This document shows positions 1 to 7,098 of a stretch of DNA of 32,022 nt, piece after piece. Made by a program: the position numbers and the translations under genes. Numbering within the stretch: the first letter of the stretch is position 1; the number at the start of each line of letters is the position of its first letter. The notes under the pieces were generated by a model. The model was not told the origin of the DNA. It was given only the letters and a program-made list of their open reading frames with translations, and did no database searches. Origin of the DNA: Clostridia bacterium (GTDB lineage Bacteria > Bacillota > Clostridia > Christensenellales > Aristaeellaceae); contig JAFSNT010000056.1 of assembly GCA_017443295.1 (NCBI GenBank), forward strand, positions 1 through 32,022, in the 5' to 3' direction.

Positions 1-28
1 CCATGCGTTTGCATGGGCGTATTTTTTT
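1..28 (+). terminator. Partial intrinsic terminator or leader terminator ahead of hisS
   Basis: CCATGC (1-6) and GCATGG (11-16) form a stem with loop GTTT, and a run of seven T follows at 21-27. Bases 17-19 (GCG) could extend the stem if the bases left of the window are complementary. It sits directly before the hisS ribosome binding site, so it is either the terminator of an upstream gene or the terminator half of a leader attenuator such as a T-box, which is common ahead of hisS in Firmicutes. The window edge hides the rest. Confidence 0.5.
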
Positions 29-46
29 ATAGGAGGATGAATCAAA

Positions 47-1312
47 ATGTTGACGCAAGCGCCCAAGGGCACCCGGGACATGCTTCCCCAGGACGCCTAC
101 CTGTGGCAGTGGATCGAGCAGAAGGAACGGGAGGCGGCAAAGTTAGCGGGCTATCGGGAAATCCGCACCCCCGTTTTCGAGCATACGGAATTGTTTCTGC
201 GCGGCGTGGGCGACACCACGGACATCGTGCAGAAGGAAATGTACACCTTCAAGGACAAGGGCGACCGGTCCATTACCTTGAAGCCCGAGGGCACCGCCGG
301 TGCTGTGCGTGCCTTTATCGAAAACCACCTGTTCCAGGAGGCGCTGCCCTGCAAGGTGTATTATCTGAACGCGCCCATTTTCCGCTATGAGAACCCCCAG
401 AGCGGCAGGCTTCGTGAGCATCACCAATTCGGCATGGAGTGCTTCGGCGGCAAGGAACCCACGGTGGAAGCGGAACTGATCTCCACCCTGTACGGCTTCC
501 TCTCCGGCTTAGGTCTCAAAAACCTGTGCGTCCACATCAATTCCATCGGCTGCCCGGAATGCCGCCCCAAGTATCACCAGACTCTGAAAACCTATTTGGG
601 CGAGCGCATCCACGAAATGTGCGAAACCTGCCAGGGCCGGTTTGAGAAAAACCCCCTGCGCATTTTGGACTGCAAGGAAGAAAAGTGCAAGGCCATCGTA
701 AAGGACGCGCCCCTGATCCTCGACTGCCTGTGCGACGAGTGCAAAGAACACTTCGCGCAGCTGCAAGAGCTTTTGAAAGCGCAGGGGATTCCTTTTGAAA
801 TCGACCCCCACATCGTGCGCGGCCTGGATTACTACACCAAGACCGTGTTCGAGATCATCATGCAGGCGGGTCGGGAAGGGCTGGCCCTCTGCGGCGGCGG
901 CCGGTACGACGGTTTGGTGGAGCAGCTCGGCGGCCCCGCCACCCCGGCGGCAGGCTTCGGCATCGGCGCGGAGCGCATTCTGATGGAGCTGCGCAACCAG
1001 AATCTGCTGCCCGAAATGCCCTCCGTGACCGACGTGTACGTGGCGAACCTCGGAGCGGACATGAAGATTCCCGCTTTCGCTTTCGCCCAGGCATTGCGTC
1101 AAAAGGGTGTAAAGGCCGACAGCGATTTGGCGGGCCGTTCCCTGAAAGCGCAGTTCAAGTTCGCCGATAAGATCGGGGCGAAATATATCGTCATCGTGGG
1201 CGGCGACGAATACGCCCGCGGCACGGTGAAGCTGCGCAACATGGAAACCAAGGAAGAAAAAGAAATCGCGCTGGATAGTGCGGCTGAAGAAATCGCAAAT
1301 ATTGCGTTTTAA
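47..1312 (+). CDS. hisS: Histidine--tRNA ligase (HisRS)
   Basis: The product charges tRNA-His with histidine in the cytoplasm and is a class II synthetase. At 421 residues it has the normal bacterial length. The N-terminus carries the KGTRD motif. Motif 2 is visible around residues 105-125 (APIFRYENPQSGRLREHHQF), the histidine-specific motifs GLDYYTKTVFE and GGGRYDGL follow, and a C-terminal anticodon-binding domain begins near residue 325. An insertion between about 160 and 240 contains four Cys pairs (CPEC, CETC, CKEEKC, CLCDEC), as in many Firmicutes HisRS, and may bind metal. The ATG at 47 lies after the ribosome binding site AGGAGG (31-36). aspS follows after 16 bases, so the two are almost surely co-transcribed. 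Confidence 0.97.
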   Translation: MLTQAPKGTRDMLPQDAYLWQWIEQKEREAAKLAGYREIRTPVFEHTELFLRGVGDTTDIVQKEMYTFKDKGDRSITLKPEGTAGAVRAFIENHLFQEALPCKVYYLNAPIFRYENPQSGRLREHHQFGMECFGGKEPTVEAELISTLYGFLSGLGLKNLCVHINSIGCPECRPKYHQTLKTYLGERIHEMCETCQGRFEKNPLRILDCKEEKCKAIVKDAPLILDCLCDECKEHFAQLQELLKAQGIPFEIDPHIVRGLDYYTKTVFEIIMQAGREGLALCGGGRYDGLVEQLGGPATPAAGFGIGAERILMELRNQNLLPEMPSVTDVYVANLGADMKIPAFAFAQALRQKGVKADSDLAGRSLKAQFKFADKIGAKYIVIVGGDEYARGTVKLRNMETKEEKEIALDSAAEEIANIAF

Positions 1313-1328
1313 GAAGGAGAGCAAAGAA

Positions 1329-2618
1329 ATGGAACGGAATCTGATTGCCAACGTCGTCTGCGGCGAAACCAACAAAATCCAGGGCTTTGTGGAGAACCTG
1401 CGCAACAAGCGCACCATGGCCTTCCTGGTCATCCGCGACCACTCCGGCCGCCTGCAAGTGACCATCGAAAAGGAAAAGCACCCCGATTTGGCGGCGATTG
1501 TTGACCAATTGACAGTTGAATCCGTCGTCACCTGCATCGGCCCCGTGGTGGAAAACGAATACGTGAAGATGGGCGGCAAGGAGATGCTGCCGGAGGAAAT
1601 GGAAATCCTCTCCATCGCCGAACCCCTGCCCCTGACCAAGGACGCCGCCATCGACAGCCGCATGGACTACCGCTGGGTGGACCTGCGCAGCGACAAGAAC
1701 ACCCTGATCTTCAAGGCCCAGACCGAATTGGTGGGTTCCCTGCGGGATTTCTGCCGGAGCAAGGGCTTTATGGAAATCCACACCCCCAAGCTCATCGGCG
1801 CGGCCAGCGAAAGCGGCAGCGACGTGTTTGAGCTGAAATACTTCGACCGGAAAGCGTACCTCTCCCAAAGCCCCCAGTTCTACAAGCAGATGGCCATGGC
1901 GGCGGGCTTTGACCGCATCTTTGAAGTGGGTCCCGTGTTCCGCGCCGAAAAGTCCTTCACCAACAAGCACGCCACCGAATTCACCGGCTTCGACGTGGAA
2001 ATGAGCTACATCACCTCCTTCCGGGACGTGATGGCCTTCGAGGCGGAGCTGCTGCAATACGCCCTTAAGAACGTGCAGGAAAAGTACGGCGACCAGATCA
2101 AGGCCCTCTACGGCCTGGACACCATCGTGCCCACCCTGCCCTTCCCGGAAATGAAGCTCCAGGACGTCTACAAGGAGCTGGAAGAGCGCTACGGCTACAA
2201 GGTGGACGACAGCGAGAAGAACGACCTGACCACCGACGCCGAGCATCTCTGCGCCAAGCTGAGCATGGACAAGTTCGGCCATGAATTCCTTTTCGTCACG
2301 GATTACGGCCCCGAAAAGCGCGCATTCTATCACATGCGGGACGAACACGGCATGCCTCTGGGCTACGACCTCATCTGGCGCGGCACCGAAATCACCACCG
2401 GCGCCCAGCGCGAACACCGCTATGAACAGCTCCGCAGGCAGGCCGACGAAAAAGGCTTAGGCGAGGACGTGAAATTCTACATGGATTTCTTCCGCTACGG
2501 CTGCCCGCCCCACGGCGGCTTCGGCTTAGGCGTGGACCGCCTCACCATGCTGCTGCTGGGTCTGAGCATCAAGGAAGTCATGTTCCTGTTCCGCGGCCCC
2601 AACCGCATCACGCCGTAA
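1329..2618 (+). CDS. aspS: Aspartate--tRNA ligase, archaeal/eukaryotic-like short type (AspS2)
   Basis: This class II synthetase has an N-terminal OB-fold anticodon-binding domain (about 1-100) and a catalytic domain (about 120-429). Motif 2 is FRAEKSFTNKHATEFTGFD, and GAQREHRYE and PPHGGFGLGVDRL are near the C-terminus. At 429 residues it lacks the roughly 150-residue GAD insertion and C-terminal extension of normal bacterial AspRS (about 590 aa), so it belongs to the archaeal/eukaryotic-like AspS2 group. Several such bacterial enzymes are non-discriminating and also make Asp-tRNA(Asn) for GatCAB. An in-frame ATG at 1278 inside hisS is rejected: the ATG at 1329 has AAGGAGA at 1314-1320. Specificity is inferred, and the exact symbol (aspS or aspS2) is uncertain. 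Confidence 0.9.
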   Translation: MERNLIANVVCGETNKIQGFVENLRNKRTMAFLVIRDHSGRLQVTIEKEKHPDLAAIVDQLTVESVVTCIGPVVENEYVKMGGKEMLPEEMEILSIAEPLPLTKDAAIDSRMDYRWVDLRSDKNTLIFKAQTELVGSLRDFCRSKGFMEIHTPKLIGAASESGSDVFELKYFDRKAYLSQSPQFYKQMAMAAGFDRIFEVGPVFRAEKSFTNKHATEFTGFDVEMSYITSFRDVMAFEAELLQYALKNVQEKYGDQIKALYGLDTIVPTLPFPEMKLQDVYKELEERYGYKVDDSEKNDLTTDAEHLCAKLSMDKFGHEFLFVTDYGPEKRAFYHMRDEHGMPLGYDLIWRGTEITTGAQREHRYEQLRRQADEKGLGEDVKFYMDFFRYGCPPHGGFGLGVDRLTMLLLGLSIKEVMFLFRGPNRITP

Positions 2619-2625
2619 GCATCTA

Positions 2626-2781
2626 AAGGTAGGAGGTAGAAGGTAGGAGGTAGGAGGTTTATAAAGTCGATTGCATGATAGTCGATTGCACGATAGTCAA
2701 TCGCTTGAACGAAAAAAGGAATTTTGCGAAAAGATATAATCACTTCTAACCTCCTACCTCCTACTTCCCACCTCCTACCTT
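2626..2781. repeat. Intergenic inverted repeat with heptanucleotide arms, element A
   Basis: The left arm 2628-2655 is four tandem 7-mers (GGTAGGA, GGTAGAA, GGTAGGA, GGTAGGA). The right arm 2752-2779 is the same series on the other strand (TCCTACC, TCCTACT, TCCCACC, TCCTACC). With flanking bases the arms reach 34 bp (2626-2659 and 2748-2781) and pair at 31 of 34 positions. The centre is 88 bp between these arms and contains its own 15-nt tandem repeat. It lies between the aspS stop and the asp23 promoter. It has no T-run and no ORF of note, so it is not a normal terminator. A near-identical element lies at 11280-11385. Confidence 0.85.
2665..2709 (+). repeat. 15-nt tandem repeat, three units
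   Basis: Units are 2665-2679 (AGTCGATTGCATGAT), 2680-2694 (one base different) and 2695-2709 (degenerate, 11 of 15). They occupy the centre of inverted-repeat element A. No coding potential or promoter was recognised in them. Confidence 0.8.
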
Positions 2782-2798
2782 AACTATACGGAATTTAG

Positions 2799-2827
2799 TT
2801 GCCAAACGTCCCAAAATCTGTTATAAT
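2799..2827 (+). promoter_or_regulatory. Sigma-A promoter of the asp23 operon
   Basis: A -35 TTGCCA (2799-2804) and a perfect -10 TATAAT (2822-2827) are separated by exactly 17 bases. Transcription would start near 2834, giving a leader of only about 23 bases that carries AAGGAGGTG at 2841-2849 before the ATG at 2857. The hexamers and spacing are the same as those upstream of ackA. Confidence 0.85.
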
Positions 2828-2856
2828 GAAATATCCTTTTAAGGAGGTGCTTTTGT

Positions 2857-3654
2857 ATGCCGCAAAAAAACCCGCAGAAAACTGCAAAGAAAGATAACCT
2901 CCCCGTCACCAAGGTGGACGTGGATCTGCAGAACGGCGGCACCATCAGTTATGCCAACGAAGTGATCGCCACCATCGCCGGCGTGGCCGCCAACGAAATC
3001 GAGGGCATCGCCGGGATGTGCGTCAGCGGCGGCTTCAGCGATATTTTGGGCCGCAACAGGAACATCACCCGGGGCGTGAAGGTGGAAGTGGGCAGCCAGG
3101 AAGCGGCGGTGGATCTGTACATCATCGTGGAATACGGCTATCCCATCCAGAAGGTCTCCGCCGAGGTGCAGGAAAACGTGCGCCGCGCCCTGGAAAGCCT
3201 GACCGGCCTGCGCGTGGTGCGCGTGGACGTACACGTACAGGGCGTCAGCTTTGAAAAAGAAAAGAAGCAGACCCAGAACATCTTAGAGGCCGCCAAGAAT
3301 CCCGTGCTGGCCGAGCCTGAAACGCCCGCCCCGGCGCCGGCGCCGGCGCCGGAAGCGCCGAAGGAGGAGCCGAAGCCCCAGGAGGCCGAAGCGACCGCGG
3401 AACCGGCCGCTCCCCAGGACGCGCAGGAGGAACCCGTGAAGGAGGACGCGGAATTCGACAGCGAAGTGCTGACCGAGGAAGCCAGCTTGGAAGCCGATCC
3501 CGCCGAGGCCGAGCAGGCCGCCCAGGAAGCGCCCGCCGAGGCCCCCGTTCAGGAGGAAGCCCCCAAAGCCAAAACCCGCAAAAAGACGCAGCCCGGGAAG
3601 GACGCCCAGCCGGAATCTTCCCCCAAGCGGCCCCACGGCCGGGTCCGCGCCTGA
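2857..3654 (+). CDS. Asp23/Gls24 family envelope stress response protein with long acidic tail
   Basis: The Asp23/Gls24 domain spans roughly residues 18-125 (TISYANEVIATIAGVAANEIEGIAG at its start and VRVDVHVQGVSF at its end). In staphylococci Asp23 is an abundant cytoplasmic protein tethered beneath the membrane by AmaP and linked to cell-envelope stress. Beyond residue 140 the 265-residue protein continues as a low-complexity Ala/Pro/Glu tail, including a run of Ala-Pro repeats, and finishes with a basic Lys/Arg-rich end. This tail is far longer than in a typical Asp23 of about 120-170 aa and is predicted disordered. AmaP- and DUF2273-like genes follow, the usual partner set. The function is by family; the tail's role is unknown. 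Confidence 0.9.
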   Translation: MPQKNPQKTAKKDNLPVTKVDVDLQNGGTISYANEVIATIAGVAANEIEGIAGMCVSGGFSDILGRNRNITRGVKVEVGSQEAAVDLYIIVEYGYPIQKVSAEVQENVRRALESLTGLRVVRVDVHVQGVSFEKEKKQTQNILEAAKNPVLAEPETPAPAPAPAPEAPKEEPKPQEAEATAEPAAPQDAQEEPVKEDAEFDSEVLTEEASLEADPAEAEQAAQEAPAEAPVQEEAPKAKTRKKTQPGKDAQPESSPKRPHGRVRA

Positions 3655-3680
3655 TATGCCGATCCAGTATCCTTTTGAAA

Positions 3681-3696
3681 AGCGCCGCGCGGCGCT
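3681..3696 (+). other. GC-rich perfect palindrome between asp23 and amaP
   Basis: AGCGCCGC is followed directly by its reverse complement GCGGCGCT, in the 71-base gap between the two genes. No T-run follows, so it is unlikely to be a full terminator. It could stabilise the upstream mRNA segment so that asp23 is expressed above amaP, as Asp23 abundance would require. That role is inference. Confidence 0.45.
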
Positions 3697-3725
3697 GTGA
3701 ACCGGTATAAAAAGGAGCGAATCCA

Positions 3726-4595
3726 ATGAAAATGAAGTTGTGGGATCGCCTGATCCTGTGTTTCGGCGCATTGCTGAACCTCGCTTCCGGCGTATTGCTG
3801 TTTTTGCAGTGGCTTCAGGCGCGCGATAACATCCCGTATATCGTCTGCGCCGTTCTGCTGGCGGCTTTCGGCGTGTATTTGGCCCTGCTGTTCCGCCGCT
3901 GCATCGTCAAGCGCAACGAATTCGTGATTCAGCGCACGGAAAGCGGCGAGCTGCGCATCGCGATGAAGGCCATCGAAAACCAGGTGCAGAAATGCATCGA
4001 CCTGCATGAAGAGATCCAGGTCAACACCATGAACATCCTCACCAACCGGGAAGGCGTGGTGGTGGATCTGGTCGTCACCCTGGCCAACAACATTTCCATC
4101 CCCCTGGCGGTGGCCTCCCTGCAAAAGCAGATCAAGCAGTATCTGGTGGCCTCCTCCGGCATCGAGGTGAAGGAAGTGCGCGTGTCGGTGGAATCCACCC
4201 AGAATACCGCCCTGTCCGACGCGCCCGGCCCGGAAGGCGAAGCCGCCGAAAAGCCCGCCGCCAAGGAAGAAAAAAAGGCCCCCATGCATCAGCGTCTCTT
4301 CGGCAGGGCGGACGAACCCGCCATCGTGCCCGAACCGCCCAAGGAAGAATGCGCGGAGGACGGGGAAGCCGCCCCCGAAGCGGAGACCGAGGAAACGGTG
4401 GAAGCGGAAGAAGCCAGGGAGCCGTTCGTTTCTCCCTGGGTTCGGCCCGATGAAGAGCCGGCGGTGGAAACCGTTCAGGAACCCGAAGTAACGGAAGCCG
4501 CCCCCGCGGAAGCGCCGGAAGCGCCGGAAACGCTTCCCGAAACCGTTTCCGAATCGGAAATCATACCGGAATCGGAGGAACCCATCCATGAGTGA
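3726..4595 (+). CDS. amaP: Alkaline shock response membrane anchor protein, AmaP-like
   Basis: Two hydrophobic segments (about residues 8-30 and 36-57) form an N-terminal hairpin in the membrane. They are followed by a soluble Asp23-like region (about 60-165). The last 115 residues are a strongly acidic Glu/Pro/Ala tail with disordered character. AmaP recruits Asp23-type proteins to the membrane in Staphylococcus aureus. The family is usually near 190 aa, so at 289 aa the extension is notable and parallels the tail on the Asp23 protein upstream. The ATG at 3726 follows AAAGGAGC. The 3' end overlaps the next gene by 8 bases, implying coupled translation. Confidence 0.8.
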   Translation: MKMKLWDRLILCFGALLNLASGVLLFLQWLQARDNIPYIVCAVLLAAFGVYLALLFRRCIVKRNEFVIQRTESGELRIAMKAIENQVQKCIDLHEEIQVNTMNILTNREGVVVDLVVTLANNISIPLAVASLQKQIKQYLVASSGIEVKEVRVSVESTQNTALSDAPGPEGEAAEKPAAKEEKKAPMHQRLFGRADEPAIVPEPPKEECAEDGEAAPEAETEETVEAEEAREPFVSPWVRPDEEPAVETVQEPEVTEAAPAEAPEAPETLPETVSESEIIPESEEPIHE

Positions 4596-4938
4596 TCGCA
4601 ACGATCGTCCTTCTCTGCCCAGCATTTTCAAGGTCGGCACGCCGGAATGCGCCCTGTTTTCCTGCGTGGCGGCTGTGGGTGTGGGTCTGCTGCTGCTGAC
4701 GGTGGGCTTCTGGAACGCCCTGTGGATCGCCATGCTGGGCGCGCTGGGCGCTTTCTTAGGCGGCGTCAGCAACAAAAAGGAAATCGTGAAAAGCGTGCTG
4801 AACCGCGTGATCCCGGATAAGAAGGCCGTACTCTATCGGGAACAGCATCCCGACATCGTCAAGGCCGTGCGGGAGGCAACCGCCAAGGACGAAAGCGCCG
4901 AGGAAAACGAAAGCGAACCCGAGCAGGAACAGGAATAA
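4588..4938 (+). CDS. DUF2273-family small membrane protein
   Basis: This 116-residue protein has two closely spaced hydrophobic stretches (about 20-38 and 42-60), then a basic segment ending near residue 83 and an acidic Glu-rich C-terminus. The pattern and the position directly after asp23 and amaP match DUF2273 proteins, which are standard members of this envelope-stress operon. Its molecular role is not known. It begins inside the last codons of amaP (8-base overlap), and nusB starts 24 bases after its stop. Confidence 0.8.
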   Translation: MSDRNDRPSLPSIFKVGTPECALFSCVAAVGVGLLLLTVGFWNALWIAMLGALGAFLGGVSNKKEIVKSVLNRVIPDKKAVLYREQHPDIVKAVREATAKDESAEENESEPEQEQE

Positions 4939-4962
4939 TTACAAAGGATCGGAGATAAATCC

Positions 4963-5376
4963 ATGTCGCGTAAATCGGCACGGGCTGCGGCCGTGCAAAT
5001 GGTGTATGAGCGGATGTTGGGCGGCGAAGGCGGCGAAGAGACCCTGCGCGGCCTGATTGAATTTACCCCGGAGGAGGACGATCAGGCTTACATTGATTCC
5101 CTGCTTTCCGGCGTGGAAGCCCACGGGGATGCATTGGACGGGCAGATCGAAAAGTGCCTCAAGGGCTGGACCCTGGACCGTATCGCCAAGGTGGACCGGG
5201 CCGTGCTGCGCGTGGCGGCGTATGAGCTGTGCCACGACCGCAAGACCCCCGACGCCGTGGTGATCAACGAGGCCGTGGCCCTGGCCCAGCGGTTCGATTC
5301 CCCCACGGCGGCCAAGTTCGTCAACGGCGTTTTGTCCACCCTGCTGGCAGAGCGGGATCAGGGAGAAAACGCCTGA
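4963..5376 (+). CDS. nusB: Transcription antitermination factor NusB
   Basis: NusB binds boxA RNA with NusE (ribosomal protein S10) and supports rRNA antitermination. The 137-residue length and the motifs DRIAKVDRAVLRVAAYEL and VVINEAVALAQRF followed by FVNGVLSTL are characteristic. GGAG at 4951-4954 supports the ATG at 4963. The stop codon TGA overlaps the ATG of the next gene by one base (5376). In Clostridia nusB commonly follows the asp23/DUF2273 genes and leads into xseA-xseB-ispA, as here. Confidence 0.95.
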   Translation: MSRKSARAAAVQMVYERMLGGEGGEETLRGLIEFTPEEDDQAYIDSLLSGVEAHGDALDGQIEKCLKGWTLDRIAKVDRAVLRVAAYELCHDRKTPDAVVINEAVALAQRFDSPTAAKFVNGVLSTLLAERDQGENA

Positions 5377-6317
5377 TGCTGGCCCTGGGGCTGGATACAA
5401 GCTGCTATACCACCTCCGCCGCCCTGTGCAGCGCAAGCGGCCTGCCCCGGCAGGAGAGGCGGCTTTTGCCGGTACCAAAGGGTGAACGCGGCCTTCGCCA
5501 AAGCGAGGCCGTTTTTGCGCATGTAAGGCAGCTTCCCAAGGTGCTGCTGCCGCTGCTGACCGAAAACAAAGAGCGGATCGCCTGCGTCTGCGCCTCCGAC
5601 CGCCCCCGGGACGGGGAGGATTCCTATATGCCCGTGTTTCAGGTGGGCGTGAGCCAGGGACAGGCCCTGGCGGCGGCGCTGAACGTGCCTTTTTTCACCA
5701 CCACCCATCAGCGGGGCCATATCGCCGCCGCGAAGTACGGCACGGGCTTGGAAGCCAATCGGTTTATCGCCCTGCATCTGTCCGGCGGCACCACGGATAC
5801 CCTGCTGATCGACGGGAACGAATTGAAACCGCTTGGCACCTCCTGCGATCTTCACGCCGGGCAGCTGGTGGACAGGATCGGCGTGAAGTTAGGCCTCCCC
5901 TTCCCCGCCGGGCCGTATCTGGAGGAACTGGCGGTACAGGGGAAAAATGAGAATCGCGTGCCAGTGAGCTTTGAACGGGACGGTCTGCGCTGCCATTTAT
6001 CCGGGGCGGAAGCCCAATTGCTTCGCATGATCGACACGGAGGAACCCAAAGAAAATGTGGCCGCCGAGGTGTACGGCGTGCTGTGCCGCACGGTGCTGCG
6101 GCTGGTGCAGGCGGCGGCGGAAGCAAGCGATACAAAAAAAGTTCTCATTGCCGGAGGCGTGGCGTCCTCCCGTTTGTTGCGGGATATGCTGAACGAACGG
6201 AACGAAAAACGGCGGACAGGCTTGCATCTGTATTTTGGCAGACCCGAATTTTCCGGCGACAACGCCGTGGGCGTGGCGCTGATCGGACTGGAAAAGCTGC
6301 GCAAAGGGGAAGGATGA
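5376..6317 (+). CDS. TsaD/Kae1-like (peptidase M22-like) ASKHA-fold protein
   Basis: This 313-residue protein resembles TsaD/Kae1, the catalytic partner in t6A tRNA modification, but is a divergent paralogue. Visible features are an N-terminal phosphate loop (LGLDTSCYTTS, about 4-14), the metal-binding pair H111 and H115 in HQRGHIAAA, a second phosphate motif LSGGTT (135-140), and C-terminal IAGGVASSRLLR and DNAVGVALIG. Bona fide TsaD usually has HMEGH and VSGGHT, so both active-site motifs are altered. The reading frame is open upstream to 5229, but the ATG at 5376 overlaps the nusB stop and starts the recognisable domain. Such genes are often adjacent to nusB and xseA in Clostridia, and their function is not established. 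Confidence 0.8.
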   Translation: MLALGLDTSCYTTSAALCSASGLPRQERRLLPVPKGERGLRQSEAVFAHVRQLPKVLLPLLTENKERIACVCASDRPRDGEDSYMPVFQVGVSQGQALAAALNVPFFTTTHQRGHIAAAKYGTGLEANRFIALHLSGGTTDTLLIDGNELKPLGTSCDLHAGQLVDRIGVKLGLPFPAGPYLEELAVQGKNENRVPVSFERDGLRCHLSGAEAQLLRMIDTEEPKENVAAEVYGVLCRTVLRLVQAAAEASDTKKVLIAGGVASSRLLRDMLNERNEKRRTGLHLYFGRPEFSGDNAVGVALIGLEKLRKGEG

Positions 6318-6318
6318 C

Positions 6319-7080
6319 ATGGAATTCAGGACGATTTTCGACACCATCCCCGAGCAGTTTGATCGTTACCGGCCCCGCTACTGTCCGGCCTTGTTTTCCG
6401 ATTTGATCGCTTACGCCAGGATCGGGCCGGATAAAAACGTGCTGGAGTTAGGACCCGGCACCGGACAGGCCACCGACCCTATTCTGAATACCGGCTGCGA
6501 TTATCACGCCATCGAGTTAGGCGAGCATCTGGTTCAGTTCATGAACCGCAAGTACGGCTCCCACCCCAACTTTCATATCGTGAACGATGACTTCATCACC
6601 CACGATTTTGAGGGTCAGCAATTTGATCTCATTTATTCCGCCGCCACCATCCAGTGGATACCGGAGGAAATCGCTTTTGCGAAGACCTTTGATTTACTGA
6701 AACCAGGCGGAACCCTGGCCATGATGCTGACAAAAGGTGATTATCGAACGCCCAATGAAGCGCTGTTTCAACGAATCCAGGAAGTGTATTCCAAGTATTT
6801 CCATCCAGAAACGAAGTACGCCCACGGCAGTTTCGCCTATGCAAACGCCCCGGAATATGGGTACGTGGATTTTGAAAAGCGCGAATATCCCGGCGAACGG
6901 GTATTCACCGCCGACGAATACGTGGCTTTCTGCGGCACCCACTGCGATCACATCGTAATTCCCGAACCGGATAAAAGCCGCCTGTTCAGCGGATTGCGGG
7001 AAGCGGTTTGGGAAGCGGAAAACCGCATCGTGTTTCAGGATACCTACATCCTGTATTTGGCAAAGAAGCCGTTGAACTGA
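6319..7080 (+). CDS. Class I SAM-dependent methyltransferase
   Basis: The Rossmann-fold signature VLELGPGTGQATDPIL (about residues 40-55) binds S-adenosylmethionine. Motif II-like FDLIYSAATIQWIP and the LLKPGGTLAMM motif follow. The 253-residue length and the opening FDTIPEQFDRYRPRY resemble small-molecule methyltransferases of the UbiE/ubiquinone-like superfamily, but the substrate cannot be read. It starts two bases after the previous stop, with the ribosome binding site GGGGAAGGA. Its base composition looks more AT-rich than that of its neighbours, and it separates the Kae1-like gene from folD, so it may be a later insertion into a conserved operon. Confidence 0.85.
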   Translation: MEFRTIFDTIPEQFDRYRPRYCPALFSDLIAYARIGPDKNVLELGPGTGQATDPILNTGCDYHAIELGEHLVQFMNRKYGSHPNFHIVNDDFITHDFEGQQFDLIYSAATIQWIPEEIAFAKTFDLLKPGGTLAMMLTKGDYRTPNEALFQRIQEVYSKYFHPETKYAHGSFAYANAPEYGYVDFEKREYPGERVFTADEYVAFCGTHCDHIVIPEPDKSRLFSGLREAVWEAENRIVFQDTYILYLAKKPLN

Positions 7081-7098
7081 TTTACAAGGAGAATAGAC

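Noticed and set aside
1191..2417. A 408-codon minus-strand open frame opposite aspS
   Set aside because: Antisense to a clear synthetase gene, with low-complexity composition and no ribosome binding site of note.
2626..2781. The tandem GGTAGGA units as a CRISPR array or as tandem ribosome binding sites for asp23
   Set aside because: The units are 7 bases without spacers, and asp23 has its own consensus promoter and AAGGAGGTG downstream. The inverted-repeat layout explains the units better.
5229..5375. N-terminal extension of the Kae1-like frame into nusB
   Set aside because: The extra 49 residues are an out-of-frame reading of nusB, and the conserved domain starts at the ATG at 5376.
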